Shown: in pieces, positions 1-8,441 of the stretch
How positions within the stretch are numbered: the stretch's first letter is position 1
Layout of the letters: each line of letters begins with the position of its first letter
DNA from: Streptomyces albus subsp. chlorinus
GTDB taxonomy: Bacteria > Actinomycetota > Actinomycetes > Streptomycetales > Streptomycetaceae
Length of the DNA: 64,000 nt
Assembly (NCBI RefSeq): GCF_013302895.1
Contig: NZ_VJOK01000001.1
Location: 7,475,767 to 7,539,766 of the forward strand
Reading direction: 5' to 3'
The notes under the pieces: generated by a model
Seen by the model: only the letters and a program-made list of their open reading frames with translations
What the model was told of the DNA's origin: nothing
Databases searched by the model: none
Translations under genes and position numbers: made by a program

Positions 1-654
1 GGCAGCACCCTCGACGACCCCGAGGCCGAGCAACGGATGTCCGAGCACGCGGACGATGCGCTCCGCCTGCTGGAACGGCTGTCGCCGGGAGGGGTCCGCC
101 CGGGTGTTCGGCGCCAGCTCCGGGGCGATCGCCGCCCTCCCATTGCTCACCACCCATCCCGAGCGGGTGGAACAGGTCGTGGCGCACGGGCCGCCGGTGG
201 TGGAGGTTCCGCCGGACAAGCCGCCGTACACCGAACGCTCATCGCGCGCGTGCAAGAGATGTTCCGCACGCAGGGGCTCATGCCGGCGATGACCGTGTTC
301 GCCGCGGGGCTGAAGGAGGACGGTGTGAGAGCACCGAGCCGACGGCCGACCCCGAGCTTCCGCCGCGAGCAGCGGGACGGGCCGAGCAGACGATGGCCAA
401 CCTGCCGTACTTCGTCGGAAGCATCGTGCCCAGCTTCATGTCCTACACCCCTGACCTGCACCGACTGGAAGTGCTGTCGGACCGGATCACCTCGCCGGGG
501 GCGACGACTCACACGGCGAACTCCCGTACCGTACGGCCGCGTTGCTGGCCGAGCGCCTTGGCGCAGACTTCCTGCACTTTGCCGGCGGTCACATCGGCTT
601 GACCACACACCCGCCGAGTCCGCAGAACTCCCGAAGAAGGTTCTCCGCGCTTGA
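1..654 (+). pseudogene. frameshifted alpha/beta hydrolase remnant (5' end outside window)
   Basis: Pieces of one alpha/beta hydrolase can be read only by switching frames. An opening stretch carries DALRLLERL. A second frame carries the nucleophile-elbow-like FGASSGAIAALPLLTTHP. A third carries ARVQEMFRTQGLMPAMTVF. A fourth carries MANLPYFVGSIVPSFM. The end reads ADFLHFAGGHIGLTTHP and then shifts again to a SAELPKKVLRA terminus. At least four frame changes are needed, so no full-length product is expected. The order and spacing fit a family member of about 270 residues missing its N-terminus at the window edge. Clustered sequencing errors cannot be excluded from the sequence alone. Confidence 0.72.
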
Positions 655-1376
655 CTGAACAAGGCCAAGGCGTCCCGAAACCGTCCGGAGCGGGCGGCTA
701 CCGAGATCCGCACACGGCTTGCCGGGACACCGGGCCGAAGCGCAGTACAGTGAACCGTACGACGTGGCGGCCCCTCGCGAGGAACGGCCGACCGGCGTCA
801 CAAGGGTTCCGCCGTCCTGGGAGCAGCGCCTGGGCCACCGGCCGTTGGCCTTGGTCCGCCGTGGACCGCGGAGGACTGTGACTGTGCACGACAGGACAGC
901 GCTCTGTGCCACCGCGCGCACTGCCGTCTCTTCCACCGTCCGTGGGTGATGAGGTCCGGCCGCAGGCGGCCCCGAAGCGGAAATCGCCACCTGCACAAGA
1001 ACCAACACGGACATCCGTCCCCGGCCAGCGCAAAAGATCTTGAGTTCAGGTCGAACTTTCTCGTTTCTCCTCGCGTCCAACTCCATGCAAGGCCCCGCAC
1101 CGGCCCGGTGCCGCGTCTGTTCGGGGCGTCGAAGATGCACGACCCGGAGCGGTACGCGAGAAGAGGGTGAGCATGCGCAAGCTGGGGGTGTCAGTAATTG
1201 GCGGCCGCCGGCCTCCGCGGCTTGCCCGGATTCGGGGCCGGCGGCGGCCCGTTGGCTCCGCAGGGAACCTGCCTCGTTCGTTCCTGCGACGGTGTTGCGG
1301 ATCTCCAGTGGGGGACCCCGGCGCCGCCTGCAATGACCTGATTCGTCAACACAGAAGCCCATGGGGGGGATTTACC
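655..1376. other. 720-bp interval with no supportable gene
   Basis: No frame shows convincing protein-like sequence, although several overlapping open frames occur, as is usual at this G+C. It separates the hydrolase remnant from the CdtB-like gene and must hold that gene's promoter. I could not identify a clear -10/-35 pair. Confidence 0.5.
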
Positions 1377-3071
1377 TTGAACGACTCAACACGTGCTGCG
1401 TTAACGGCTCGAAGAGGAATGCGCGAGCATGCGTCGCGACGCCACCTCGGGAAGCGCCGCTGGGTCGCCGTGCTCGCCGCGGCGGGCTTCGTGGCCCCCG
1501 CATTGGTGGCCGTCGACTGGACCAGCCCGCCCGCTCACGCGGTGGAGCGGGACCGGGTGGCCGGGCAGTGGAACATGAACGGCGAGCGGGACGGTCTCGA
1601 CGGGACGGTCCCGGAGTCGCGCTGGCTCACTCAGATCCGCCGGATGCTGAACGACGACGGCGTCGAGGTGGCATCCCTCCAGGAGGCCGGCAACGGTCCG
1701 CCGCCGTCGTCCCGCCAGAGCGACCGGGTCTTTCCGCAACCCGGCGTCACCGAGCACCTGTACAACATCGGGACGAACAGCCGCCCGGACATTGTGAACA
1801 TCTACTGGGCCGACCCCGGGCAGCAGCGCAACGGTCTGGCGATCGCATCTCGCGAGACGGCGCGCGACGCCGTTCAGCTACCGGTGGGTGGCAGGTTCAA
1901 CTCCCGGCCGATGATGGGCGTGCAGTTCGGCGAGACGTGGTATTTCAACGCGCACGCGCTGTCGAACGGCCCGAGCGCGCCCAACGATGCCGAAGACATC
2001 ATCGAAACGGCCCGGCAGTTCATGGCGCGCTACCACCCCGGCCAGCATTGGGTGGTGCTGGCCGACTTCAACCGCAACCCCGGCCGGATGCCGGCCAACC
2101 TGCAAAATCACATCGTCGCCTCGAACCAGCCCACCCACCAGGGCGGTGGCGAGCTGGACTTCGCGTACATGGAGAACGCGAACAACTCCACCGTCAACGC
2201 CGTACGCGGTGGGACCAACTCCGACCACACCGCGTATGTCCGCTACCTTCCGAATCCGTACTGCGGCGGTTCGCAACTCGGGCGCCGCGCGGAAGAGGAG
2301 AAGAAGGGCGACCACCGTGATTCGGTGAAGCCTGACAGTCCCGGCGCAGGCGGGGCCGGCGCCGATCCCCGCGGGACAGTCCCAAGCCCGGGCGCAGGTG
2401 CCGGCGCGGCTCCGAGCGCACCGGCTGGTGGCTCCCCTGCCACGGGTATCGGGGACGCACCGGCTGGTGGCGCCTCTCCCACGGGCGTCGGGGACGCCGC
2501 CCCCAGCGGCAGCGGCGCACGGACTGCGGACACAGCTCCTAGCAGTCCCGATGCCGGAGCCGCCGCAACCGACTCCGACGCCCGCGACACGGGCACGGCG
2601 GAATCCGGCAAGAAGGACCTGGAGCGTCGAGCGGACTCGGCGGATCCCGAGGAACAGTGCTACACCCCTGTCCCCGGGAAGACCTACCGTGTCTTCCCCC
2701 ATCACCTGGACAACGCCGTACTCGCGGACGAGGACCCGGAGGGGAACGCCGCACCGCCGACCGTGAAGAAGCCCTCGGGCAGCGATACCGAGGAAGTCCA
2801 GGTGCTCTTCAGCACCGAGCCTGGCCAGTATCTACTCGCCTTCAAGGACGGTTGGTGCCTCACCCGGTACGCCGGTCCGTCCAACGCCGTCACAGAGGTG
2901 CCCTGCGACCCGCAGATGGCCACTCCCTCCACGGCGCACTGGAAGTTCCACAAGGGGCAGATCGTCACCCCGGACCTCAGCGGCACGCTGCAGCCCAGCC
3001 CCAACAAACTGGGCGCGCCCCTGAAGACCGAAACGAGCTTCTACCAGTGGCGGTTCGAACCGCTCAGGTGA
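1377..3071 (+). CDS. secreted CdtB-like nuclease with C-terminal lectin-like domain
   Basis: About 564 residues. The start chosen is TTG at 1377, preceded by a GGGGGGA ribosome-binding site; an internal ATG at 1419 lacks spacing. The N-terminus is basic, then has a hydrophobic stretch ending in an AHA-type signal-peptidase site near residue 55, so export is expected. Residues about 60-295 match the cytolethal-distending-toxin B/DNase-I fold: LQEAG (E103), RPDIVNIYW, HALSNG (H193), ADFNR (D230, N232), PTHQGGGELDFAYM and NSDH (D283, H284). All catalytic positions known for CdtB appear present, so Mg-dependent DNase or phosphatase activity is plausible. A Gly/Ala/Pro/Ser linker (about 300-425) leads to a C-terminal domain with Cys pairs and QYLL...WCL / HWKF repeats that look like a partial ricin-type beta-trefoil, the fold of CdtA/CdtC. 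The C-terminal assignment is tentative. A strong terminator follows. Confidence 0.82.
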   Translation: MNDSTRAALTARRGMREHASRRHLGKRRWVAVLAAAGFVAPALVAVDWTSPPAHAVERDRVAGQWNMNGERDGLDGTVPESRWLTQIRRMLNDDGVEVASLQEAGNGPPPSSRQSDRVFPQPGVTEHLYNIGTNSRPDIVNIYWADPGQQRNGLAIASRETARDAVQLPVGGRFNSRPMMGVQFGETWYFNAHALSNGPSAPNDAEDIIETARQFMARYHPGQHWVVLADFNRNPGRMPANLQNHIVASNQPTHQGGGELDFAYMENANNSTVNAVRGGTNSDHTAYVRYLPNPYCGGSQLGRRAEEEKKGDHRDSVKPDSPGAGGAGADPRGTVPSPGAGAGAAPSAPAGGSPATGIGDAPAGGASPTGVGDAAPSGSGARTADTAPSSPDAGAAATDSDARDTGTAESGKKDLERRADSADPEEQCYTPVPGKTYRVFPHHLDNAVLADEDPEGNAAPPTVKKPSGSDTEEVQVLFSTEPGQYLLAFKDGWCLTRYAGPSNAVTEVPCDPQMATPSTAHWKFHKGQIVTPDLSGTLQPSPNKLGAPLKTETSFYQWRFEPLR

Positions 3072-3126
3072 GTCGGAGCGACTGCCGCTGACCCCGGTGC
3101 TGCTGCCCTCAGCACCGGACGGCAGG

Positions 3127-3162
3127 GAGGGGGCCACCCGCGTCCGGGTGGCCCCCCTTCCT
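3127..3162. terminator. strong hairpin downstream of the CdtB-like gene
   Basis: A perfect 12-bp G/C stem (3129-3140 with 3145-3156) encloses a 4-base loop. Pairing extends outward, and a T/C-rich tail follows. It lies about 55 bp after the stop codon, as expected of a Streptomyces rho-independent-like terminator. Confidence 0.8.
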
Positions 3163-3344
3163 GTCTGGGAACCGCGGTCACTTGTCGCCCTCTGCCAGCC
3201 GACAGCAGAGGCGCGAGATCGTCCTGCGGCTGTCCGACCAGATTCGCCACCGTCTGCGACGACCTGCCGGGACAACCTGCCGGCCACCGGCATCGACGCG
3301 CACGCGTGCGCGCATCCGGGCATGAAGGCACCGATGGCTGCCGA

Positions 3345-3930
3345 GACCAGTGCCGGGCGCTGAGATTGTCACGGCGGTGCGGACGGCGCCGCGGCTGACG
3401 CCGTGGTCGCGGGCGAGGTGGTGAGGGAGCGGTCTTCCGGGGACGCAGTGCGTTCGTCCTTCGCGGCTGCCACAGCGGGGCGGCTTCCGCCCTTGCTGCC
3501 CTTGGCCTCGGCGGCGTGCAGTTCGTCGTAGGTCGGCTCGCGCTCGCGCTGGAGGCCGCGTTGGAGTTCGCCTGCGGCGGCGAGGGGCTGCACCGTGCAC
3601 TTCACGGTGGACGGCAGCTCTCCAGAGCGCGGGTGGCGTGCGGTGAGGTCCATCGCGGAGGACGCGCTGTCGTGGATGCGCAGCGCGAGGCGGTCGCGGT
3701 GCGGGACGTCGAGCACGTCGAGGATGTGCTGGTTGCCGCGCACCAGGCGGACCTTCTCCGGAGATGCGCACGGTGTCGCCCGGCCGCGCGTGATCGAGGA
3801 GCACGCGCGAACTACGGGAGCTGGAGGGGGCGAAGACTGGCGGCCTCACCGTCCTCCTCGAAGACGGCCGGCTCCTCGATCCCGGCTTCGTCGAGGACGA
3901 GATTGTGCCGGGCGGTCGACTGCTGGTCGT
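3345..3930 (-). pseudogene. tnpR: Tn3-family serine recombinase (resolvase) remnant
   Basis: Read on the minus strand across several frames, the segment resembles a Streptomyces Tn3-type resolvase. In order it shows ARHNLVLDEAGIEEPAVFEE, ARPGDTVRIS, the conserved block RGNQHILDVLDV...RDRLALRIHD, LTARHPRSGELPSTVK, then ELQRGLQRE...AAEAKGSKGG and the helix-turn-helix tail ARDHGVSRGAVRTAV. These pieces lie in different frames, so the gene is broken. The N-terminal catalytic Ser region is missing or unrecognisable. Together with the transposase fragment at 4790-5210 it marks a decayed Tn3-family element flanking the hydrolase gene. Confidence 0.7.
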
Positions 3931-3976
3931 GAGGTGGCCGGGACAGGCTCTGGTCGTGAGGTGGTCGGGGCAGGCT
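3923..3976. repeat. 27-bp tandem duplication (2 copies, 2 mismatches)
   Basis: Two adjacent 27-base copies, 3923-3949 and 3950-3976, differ at two positions. They sit at the 5' side of the resolvase remnant and preserve reading frame (nine codons). Confidence 0.8.
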
Positions 3977-4037
3977 GCCGTCTGCCTTCGGTGAACACCG
4001 CCCCGAGCAGGCGCAACGGGCGTTACCGTCCAGTCTT

Positions 4038-4763
4038 ATGACGACGATCACTACCCGTACGGTCGCATACCCGGCCGACAACCTGACGATGACCGGATAC
4101 CTCGCGCTCCCGCCCGGCGCCCAGCGCCGGCCGGCGGTCCTGGTCGGACCCGAGGGGATAGGGCTCAGCGATGTCGAGCGCCGGCGGGCCGAGGCTCTGG
4201 CCGAGCTGGGCTACGTGGCACTGGCCTTCGACCTCCACGGCGGACGCTATCTGGAAGAACCGGAGGAAATGCTGGCCCGTTGCATGCCGCTGCTCGCCGA
4301 TCCCGACCGCATGCGAGGAATCGGTCACGCCGCGCTCGACGTGCTGCGTGCCGAACCACGCGCCGACCCCGACCGGGTCGCCGCCGTCGGGTACGGCACC
4401 GGGGGTGCCATCGCACTGGAACTCGGGCGCGACGGCGTCGACCTGCGCGCGATCGCCACAGTCAACGGGCTGATCAAGGGCCGACCGGGCGAGGCGGCGC
4501 GCATCCGCTGTCCGGTATGGGCCGGGGTCGGGTCGGAAGACCCGATCATGGCGCCCGCGCAACGGGAGGCGTTCACCGCGGAGATGCAGGACGCGGGCGT
4601 CGACTGGCGCCTCGTGGTCTACGGAGGAGCCCTTCACGCCTTCCACCACCCACCGGTCGACCACACCGTGCGTCCCGGCGTCGGCTACCACCCACGGCAC
4701 GCACAGCGAGCCTGGCGCGACATCATCGACCTGCTCGCCGAGTGCCTGCCCGCCACGGAGTGA
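4038..4763 (+). CDS. dienelactone-hydrolase-like protein with altered nucleophile elbow
   Basis: 241 residues, the usual size for the dienelactone hydrolase family of alpha/beta hydrolases. Matching features are the opening beta strands with YLALPPG, the oxyanion region VLVGPEGIGL, the elbow VGYGTGGAIALEL, the acid-strand region GVGSEDPIMAP and the His-bearing LVVYGGALHAFHHP. In the family the elbow is normally G-x-C-x-G; here the nucleophile position reads Gly and the next residue Thr, so classical Cys-based hydrolysis is doubtful. The gene is intact between two Tn3 remnants, so it may be passenger DNA or simply flanked by later damage. The substrate is unknown. Confidence 0.75.
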   Translation: MTTITTRTVAYPADNLTMTGYLALPPGAQRRPAVLVGPEGIGLSDVERRRAEALAELGYVALAFDLHGGRYLEEPEEMLARCMPLLADPDRMRGIGHAALDVLRAEPRADPDRVAAVGYGTGGAIALELGRDGVDLRAIATVNGLIKGRPGEAARIRCPVWAGVGSEDPIMAPAQREAFTAEMQDAGVDWRLVVYGGALHAFHHPPVDHTVRPGVGYHPRHAQRAWRDIIDLLAECLPATE

Positions 4764-4789
4764 TCCGAACGCCTCCTGTCACCCACCCC

Positions 4790-5210
4790 TGCCCGCCGTT
4801 GTCGTCGTCGTCCTCGTCCAGCTCCGGGGCATCCGGGGCACGCGGGAGGGCAACAGGGCGCCGGCGGCCGGGTGGAGGCGGTGTAGCTGTAGTAGCGGGC
4901 AGGAGCAGGAGCAGGTTCAGGTTGCGGTGCTTGCGCGGGGAGAGCCGGGTGATGTCCTCGTCTCGGATCCCGTGGCCATCGGGGTGAAGCTGGGCGACTG
5001 CGGCGTCGACGTATTTCGTCGTCCGGAGCACGATGGCGTTGAAAACCAGGCCGAGCACGCTGAGCTGGTCCTCCGTCCCGTCGCGGTACTCCTGGCGGAT
5101 GGTGCCGCGCTTGCCGTGGCACACGTCGCGGGCGAGCTTGTGGCGGGACTCCTGCACGGTGAGCTGCCGGTTCAGCTGCCGCCGGCAGGTGTCGTCCTCG
5201 GGCCGACCAC
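4790..5210 (-). pseudogene. tnpA: C-terminal fragment of a Tn3-family transposase
   Basis: Minus-strand reading gives RRQLNRQLTVQESRHKLARD, a GKRGTIRQEYRDG block, LGLVFNAIVLRTTKYVDAAV and IRDEDITRLSPRKHRNLNLL, typical of the last 150 residues of Streptomyces Tn3-family TnpA. An acidic ELDEDDDD tail follows. The upstream part of this roughly 1000-residue protein is absent. No terminal inverted repeat was recognised. With the resolvase fragment it shows an old Tn3-like element reduced by deletion. Confidence 0.78.
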
Positions 5211-5414
5211 GCGCAGCAGGGCGTAGGCGCGGGGCCTGGTTGGTGCTTCCACTCGTCTGTCGTTCTGCATCTCCACGGAGACCTTCGCCTGCGGCCATGG
5301 TGTTCGGTCGCCAGCCGAGCGGTCCGATGAGTTATAGAATGTGGAACTCATTATCGTTTATTGCCTGGCTGTGTCGCATCGGCGGCCGTGGGCGTGACTA
5401 CAGGAGGGGCTCTC

Positions 5415-5636
5415 ATGACGATGGGGGACCAGGTGCCGGAAGCCGGGAGAGTCGGCGCGGAACGGGATCGGTGCGTCGGGGCCGGGCAATGCGTGCTCGC
5501 CGCCCCGGCCGTCTTCGACCAGGACGAGCGGGACGGACTGGTGGTCGTCCTCGCAGAGCACCCGGCCGCGTCCCAGTCGGACGCCGTGCACGACGCCGTG
5601 CGGGCCTGCCCGTCCGGGGCTCTCATCTTCCGGTAG
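5415..5636 (+). CDS. 3Fe-4S ferredoxin of the P450 redox-partner type
   Basis: 73 residues from ATG 5415, with AGGAGGG just upstream as ribosome-binding site. The cluster ligands follow the pattern C-x5-C (CVGAGQC) and a distant CP (RACPSGAL), the single-cluster arrangement that donates electrons to actinobacterial cytochromes P450. The rest is short and acidic, as usual. An AT-rich stretch around 5330-5370 may hold its promoter. The coelibactin locus, as I recall it, has a ferredoxin at the equivalent place, so this is a reasonable partner for the P450 at 23983-25248, although it is not in the same operon. Confidence 0.85.
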   Translation: MTMGDQVPEAGRVGAERDRCVGAGQCVLAAPAVFDQDERDGLVVVLAEHPAASQSDAVHDAVRACPSGALIFR

Positions 5637-5804
5637 CAGAGGGCCGGACTGGTAGCACACAGTCGGCGCGGTCGTACGAGGCCGGACCGATGACGTCGAG
5701 GGCGCACAGCCCGTTCGCGCACGCGTCCGTCCGCCCATGCCCACCCGTCCGCAGGGTGGTGTTTCGCGTGCTGTGGACGTCTTCCCGGTGCTCGGTCCAG
5801 CTCA

Positions 5805-5843
5805 GCAGTACGTCAAGGCAGTACGCCAAGGCAGTACGTCAAG
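5805..5843. repeat. three tandem copies of a 13-bp unit
   Basis: The unit GCAGTACGYCAAG occurs at 5805-5817, 5818-5830 and 5831-5843 with one substitution. It lies just ahead of the solute-binding-protein remnant, where a promoter or leader would be. Confidence 0.85.
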
Positions 5844-5854
5844 GAGAAGCAGGT

Positions 5855-6400
5855 CCGGACAGAGCGATCGCCGTGCCTTCCTCCGCCGCGGTGTGGCGGG
5901 TACCGCGGCTCTGGCGGTGGGGCCCGGCCTGCTGGCGGGTGCTCCACCGGCGGGACCGGCTCGGGCCCGAAGTCGGGACCGGGCTCCTCACCCCGCTCGG
6001 GCGGCACCCTCCGGGCCGCTTTCGTCGGGGGCGGCGCATCCGAGATGTTCCCCCTCTTCGACGGCCCTTCCGCACTGGATCTCGTGCGCGCCCGCGCCCG
6101 GCACGGTGCTCTGGACACCCTGGAACCCAGCGGGCCCGACGGGGTGCGCTACGGCGTGCTCAAGGGCATCGACATCTCCGATGACCTGTCGACGTATACG
6201 CCGCACATGCGGCCCGGCGTCCGCTTCGCCGACGGCTCCGAGCTGAGCTCCGTCGACATCCTGCACTCACTCACCGCTCTCGCGGCCAAGAGCAGACTCT
6301 CCGTGTACCGGCTCGTCGCCGCCAACTTCGACCTCGCCCGCCCGAAGCCGACGGCTACCTGAAGGTCGTTCTGCCCACCATGCGACGTCCCCTCGGTGCG
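5855..6400 (+). pseudogene. N-terminal remnant of a Tat-exported ABC solute-binding protein
   Basis: The start reads as a twin-arginine signal (DRRAFLRRGVAGTAALAVG). After a frame change near 5960-6000 the sequence continues with GGTLRAAFVGGGASEMFPLF, LDTLEPSGPDGVRYGVLKGI and HMRPGVRFADGSELSSVDIL, typical of family 5 (peptide/nickel type) binding proteins. The frame is lost again after about 6360 and only about 200 of some 530 residues can be traced. The permease and ATPase genes expected to follow are absent. From memory, the coelibactin locus carries a binding-protein ABC importer here, so this looks like the eroded uptake arm of the cluster. Confidence 0.75.
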
Positions 6401-6562
6401 GGGCGGGTGGCCGAGGACGGCCGCGTCGACCGGGTTCTGGCGGCCCCGGAGCGCCCCCTCACCAGGGAACTGGGTGTGCCCCCTCGCCAGGGAACTGTTC
6501 GCTCATGCCGGCGGTGCCGTCCTCGCCGTACCGGAGCAGCGGCGGGTGAGGGGCCTGCCACG

Positions 6563-6608
6563 GCCGGGAGCAAGAGCGCCCCGCTCACTGGGCGCTCCTG
6601 CTCCCGGC
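6563..6608 (-). terminator. hairpin terminator behind the salicyl-AMP ligase
   Basis: Arms 6563-6581 and 6590-6608 pair with one mismatch around an 8-base loop. The hairpin begins 5 bases beyond the ligase stop codon on the minus strand. Confidence 0.8.
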
Positions 6609-6613
6609 ACGCC

Positions 6614-8251
6614 TTACGACGGGAGCAACCGCTCTGCCAGCGCCGCCTTGTCCACCTTTCCGACGGCGGTGAGCGGAAGACCAGGGACTTGGACGATCTC
6701 GTCGGGCGCCTTGTGCCCGGCCAGCCCGCGCTCCCTCAGATGGGCGGCGACCTCCCGTGCGCCGGGAGCCGCGCTCTCGCAGACGACGAAGGCGACGGAC
6801 CGCTCACCCCACCGCTCGTCCGGCACACCGACCAGCGCCGCCGCCGTGATCGCCGGGTGCGTCAGCAGCTCCTCCTCCACCTCCACGGCGGCGATCTTCT
6901 CGCCGCCCCGGTTGATCTGGTCCTTGATCCGCCCTACCACCACGAGATGCCCGGTCGGCAGACGCCGTACCACGTCGCCGGTCCGGTAGTAGCCGTCCGG
7001 TGTGAACGCCGTGCGGTTGTACTCCTCGGCGCGGTAGTAGCCGCGCAGCGTGTACGGCCCCCGGGTGAGGAGTTCGCCCGCGATGCCGTCCGGCACGGGT
7101 CTTCCGTCGGTGTCCACCACGAGAACCTCGTCGTCCGGAGAGGCGGGCCGGCCCTGGGTGGTGCGGACCAGGTCCTCGGGGTCGTCGAGGCGCGTCAGGT
7201 TGATCAGGCCCTCCGCCATGCCGAAGACCTGCTGCACTTTCGCCCCGAGTGCCGGTCCCAGCTTGCGGGCGTGCTCCTCCGGCAGCCGCGCCCCGCCGAC
7301 CTGCACCACCGCGAGACTGCCGAGGTCCCAGGATCCGGACGCGGCCTCGTCCATCCAGTGGGGGACCAGCGGCGGGGTGAGGGAGGTCAGGGTCACGCCC
7401 TCCCGTTCGACGAGGGTGAACGCCGTCTGCGGGCTGGGGTCCGGTGCGACGACGACGGTTCCCCCGGCCATGAGCGTGCCTAGCACACCGGGGCAGGCGA
7501 ATGCGAAATTGAACCCGAGAGGCAGTACCGCCAGGTACACGGTCCGCGCGTCGAGCGCACAGATGTCGGCGCAGGCGCGGGCGTTGTAGGCGTAGTCGTC
7601 GTCCGTGCGCGGGATGAGCTTGGGCAGCCCTGTGGTGCCGCCGGACGGGAGCAGGAGGGCGACGTCGGAGGGGGCGGCCCCACCGTCGTCGAGGCCGGGT
7701 CTGGAGGTGGCCGGCGGGTCCGTGCGGAGCATGTCGAAGGAGACGAAGCCCTCGTCGGGTCCCGGGTCGCCGACCACCACGACGTGCCGCAGCGAGCCGT
7801 TGGGCCCCTGCTCCGCTCGTACCCCGCGCATCAGTTCCCGGTGGTCGAATCTGGCGTGCCGGTCGGGCACCACACAGGCCACGGCACCCGCCACGCGCAC
7901 CAGGTGGCCGATCTCCCGGCTCCGGTGGCCCGGCATGGCGTGCACCGGTACCGCACCGGCCCGCCGCAGCCCGAACCAGACCAGGACGAACTCGGCGCGG
8001 TTGGGGAGCTGGACCACCACGCGGTCACCTCGTCCGATGCCCAGCCCGCGCAGTCCGTTGGCGATCCGGTCCGCCTCGGCGTCCAGCTCCGCGTAGGTCC
8101 AGCGCCGGTCCCCGTCGACCAGCGCGACGCTCTCCCCAAGGCCGGCTGCCCAGTGGCGCAACCGGGCTCCGAAGGTCACCCCCTGCCAGTGTCCTGCGGC
8201 TCGGTAGCGCGCCGACTCGGCCTCGGGCCAGGTCTGTTGAGTCTCGGGCAT
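6614..8251 (-). CDS. salicyl-AMP ligase (aryl acid adenylation enzyme)
   Basis: 545 residues from ATG 8251, a typical stand-alone aryl-acid AMP ligase (YbtE/PchD/DhbE/MbtA family). It activates an aryl acid with ATP and loads it on the aryl carrier domain of the first NRPS. Visible motifs are the P-loop-like LLPSGGTTGLPKLIPRT, the substrate segment PLGFNFAFACPGVLG, VFGMAEGLINLTRLDD, GYYRTGDVVRRLPTGHL and the C-terminal lysine motif TAVGKVDK. By eye, the position equivalent to DhbE Ser240 is Cys and Val337 is Ile, closer to salicylate than to 2,3-dihydroxybenzoate enzymes. A salicylate synthase at the far end of the cluster supports this. The gene is divergent from the NRPS operon and shares its palindromic control region. 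Confidence 0.9.
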   Translation of the reverse strand: MPETQQTWPEAESARYRAAGHWQGVTFGARLRHWAAGLGESVALVDGDRRWTYAELDAEADRIANGLRGLGIGRGDRVVVQLPNRAEFVLVWFGLRRAGAVPVHAMPGHRSREIGHLVRVAGAVACVVPDRHARFDHRELMRGVRAEQGPNGSLRHVVVVGDPGPDEGFVSFDMLRTDPPATSRPGLDDGGAAPSDVALLLPSGGTTGLPKLIPRTDDDYAYNARACADICALDARTVYLAVLPLGFNFAFACPGVLGTLMAGGTVVVAPDPSPQTAFTLVEREGVTLTSLTPPLVPHWMDEAASGSWDLGSLAVVQVGGARLPEEHARKLGPALGAKVQQVFGMAEGLINLTRLDDPEDLVRTTQGRPASPDDEVLVVDTDGRPVPDGIAGELLTRGPYTLRGYYRAEEYNRTAFTPDGYYRTGDVVRRLPTGHLVVVGRIKDQINRGGEKIAAVEVEEELLTHPAITAAALVGVPDERWGERSVAFVVCESAAPGAREVAAHLRERGLAGHKAPDEIVQVPGLPLTAVGKVDKAALAERLLPS

Positions 8252-8326
8252 GGGGCTCTGCCTCTCGTCGCCGGGTCTCGGGGGGTGTGGCGCCGAGGCC
8301 CGTTGTGTGATTACGATGTGAACGAA

Positions 8327-8345
8327 AGAAATGATAATCATTTCT
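8327..8345. promoter_or_regulatory. perfect 9-1-9 palindrome, probable Zur (Fur-family) box
   Basis: AGAAATGATAATCATTTCT is a perfect inverted repeat in the 190-bp gap between the divergent ligase and NRPS starts. It contains the AATGATAATCATT core of Fur-family boxes and the 7-1-7 layout of actinobacterial Zur sites. The GATAAT inside it could be the -10 element of the rightward promoter (TTACGA, 16 bp, GATAAT), so binding would block transcription. No DtxR/DmdR-type iron box was seen nearby. Coelibactin genes are known to be Zur controlled, so zinc repression of both arms is the best inference. Fur binding is the alternative. Confidence 0.8.
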
Positions 8346-8441
8346 ACGTAGGCTTCAGGGGCCGGCCCTCGCGCGCCGCAACTCCCGCCGCCCGCCGTCC
8401 TCGACGCGACCCCCCGCCCCATCCGACCGGAAGGCCCCTCA

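Noticed and set aside
8252..8441. DtxR/DmdR1-type iron box in the divergent promoter
   Set aside because: No TTAGGTTAGG-CTAACC-type sequence is present; only the Fur/Zur-type palindrome is seen.
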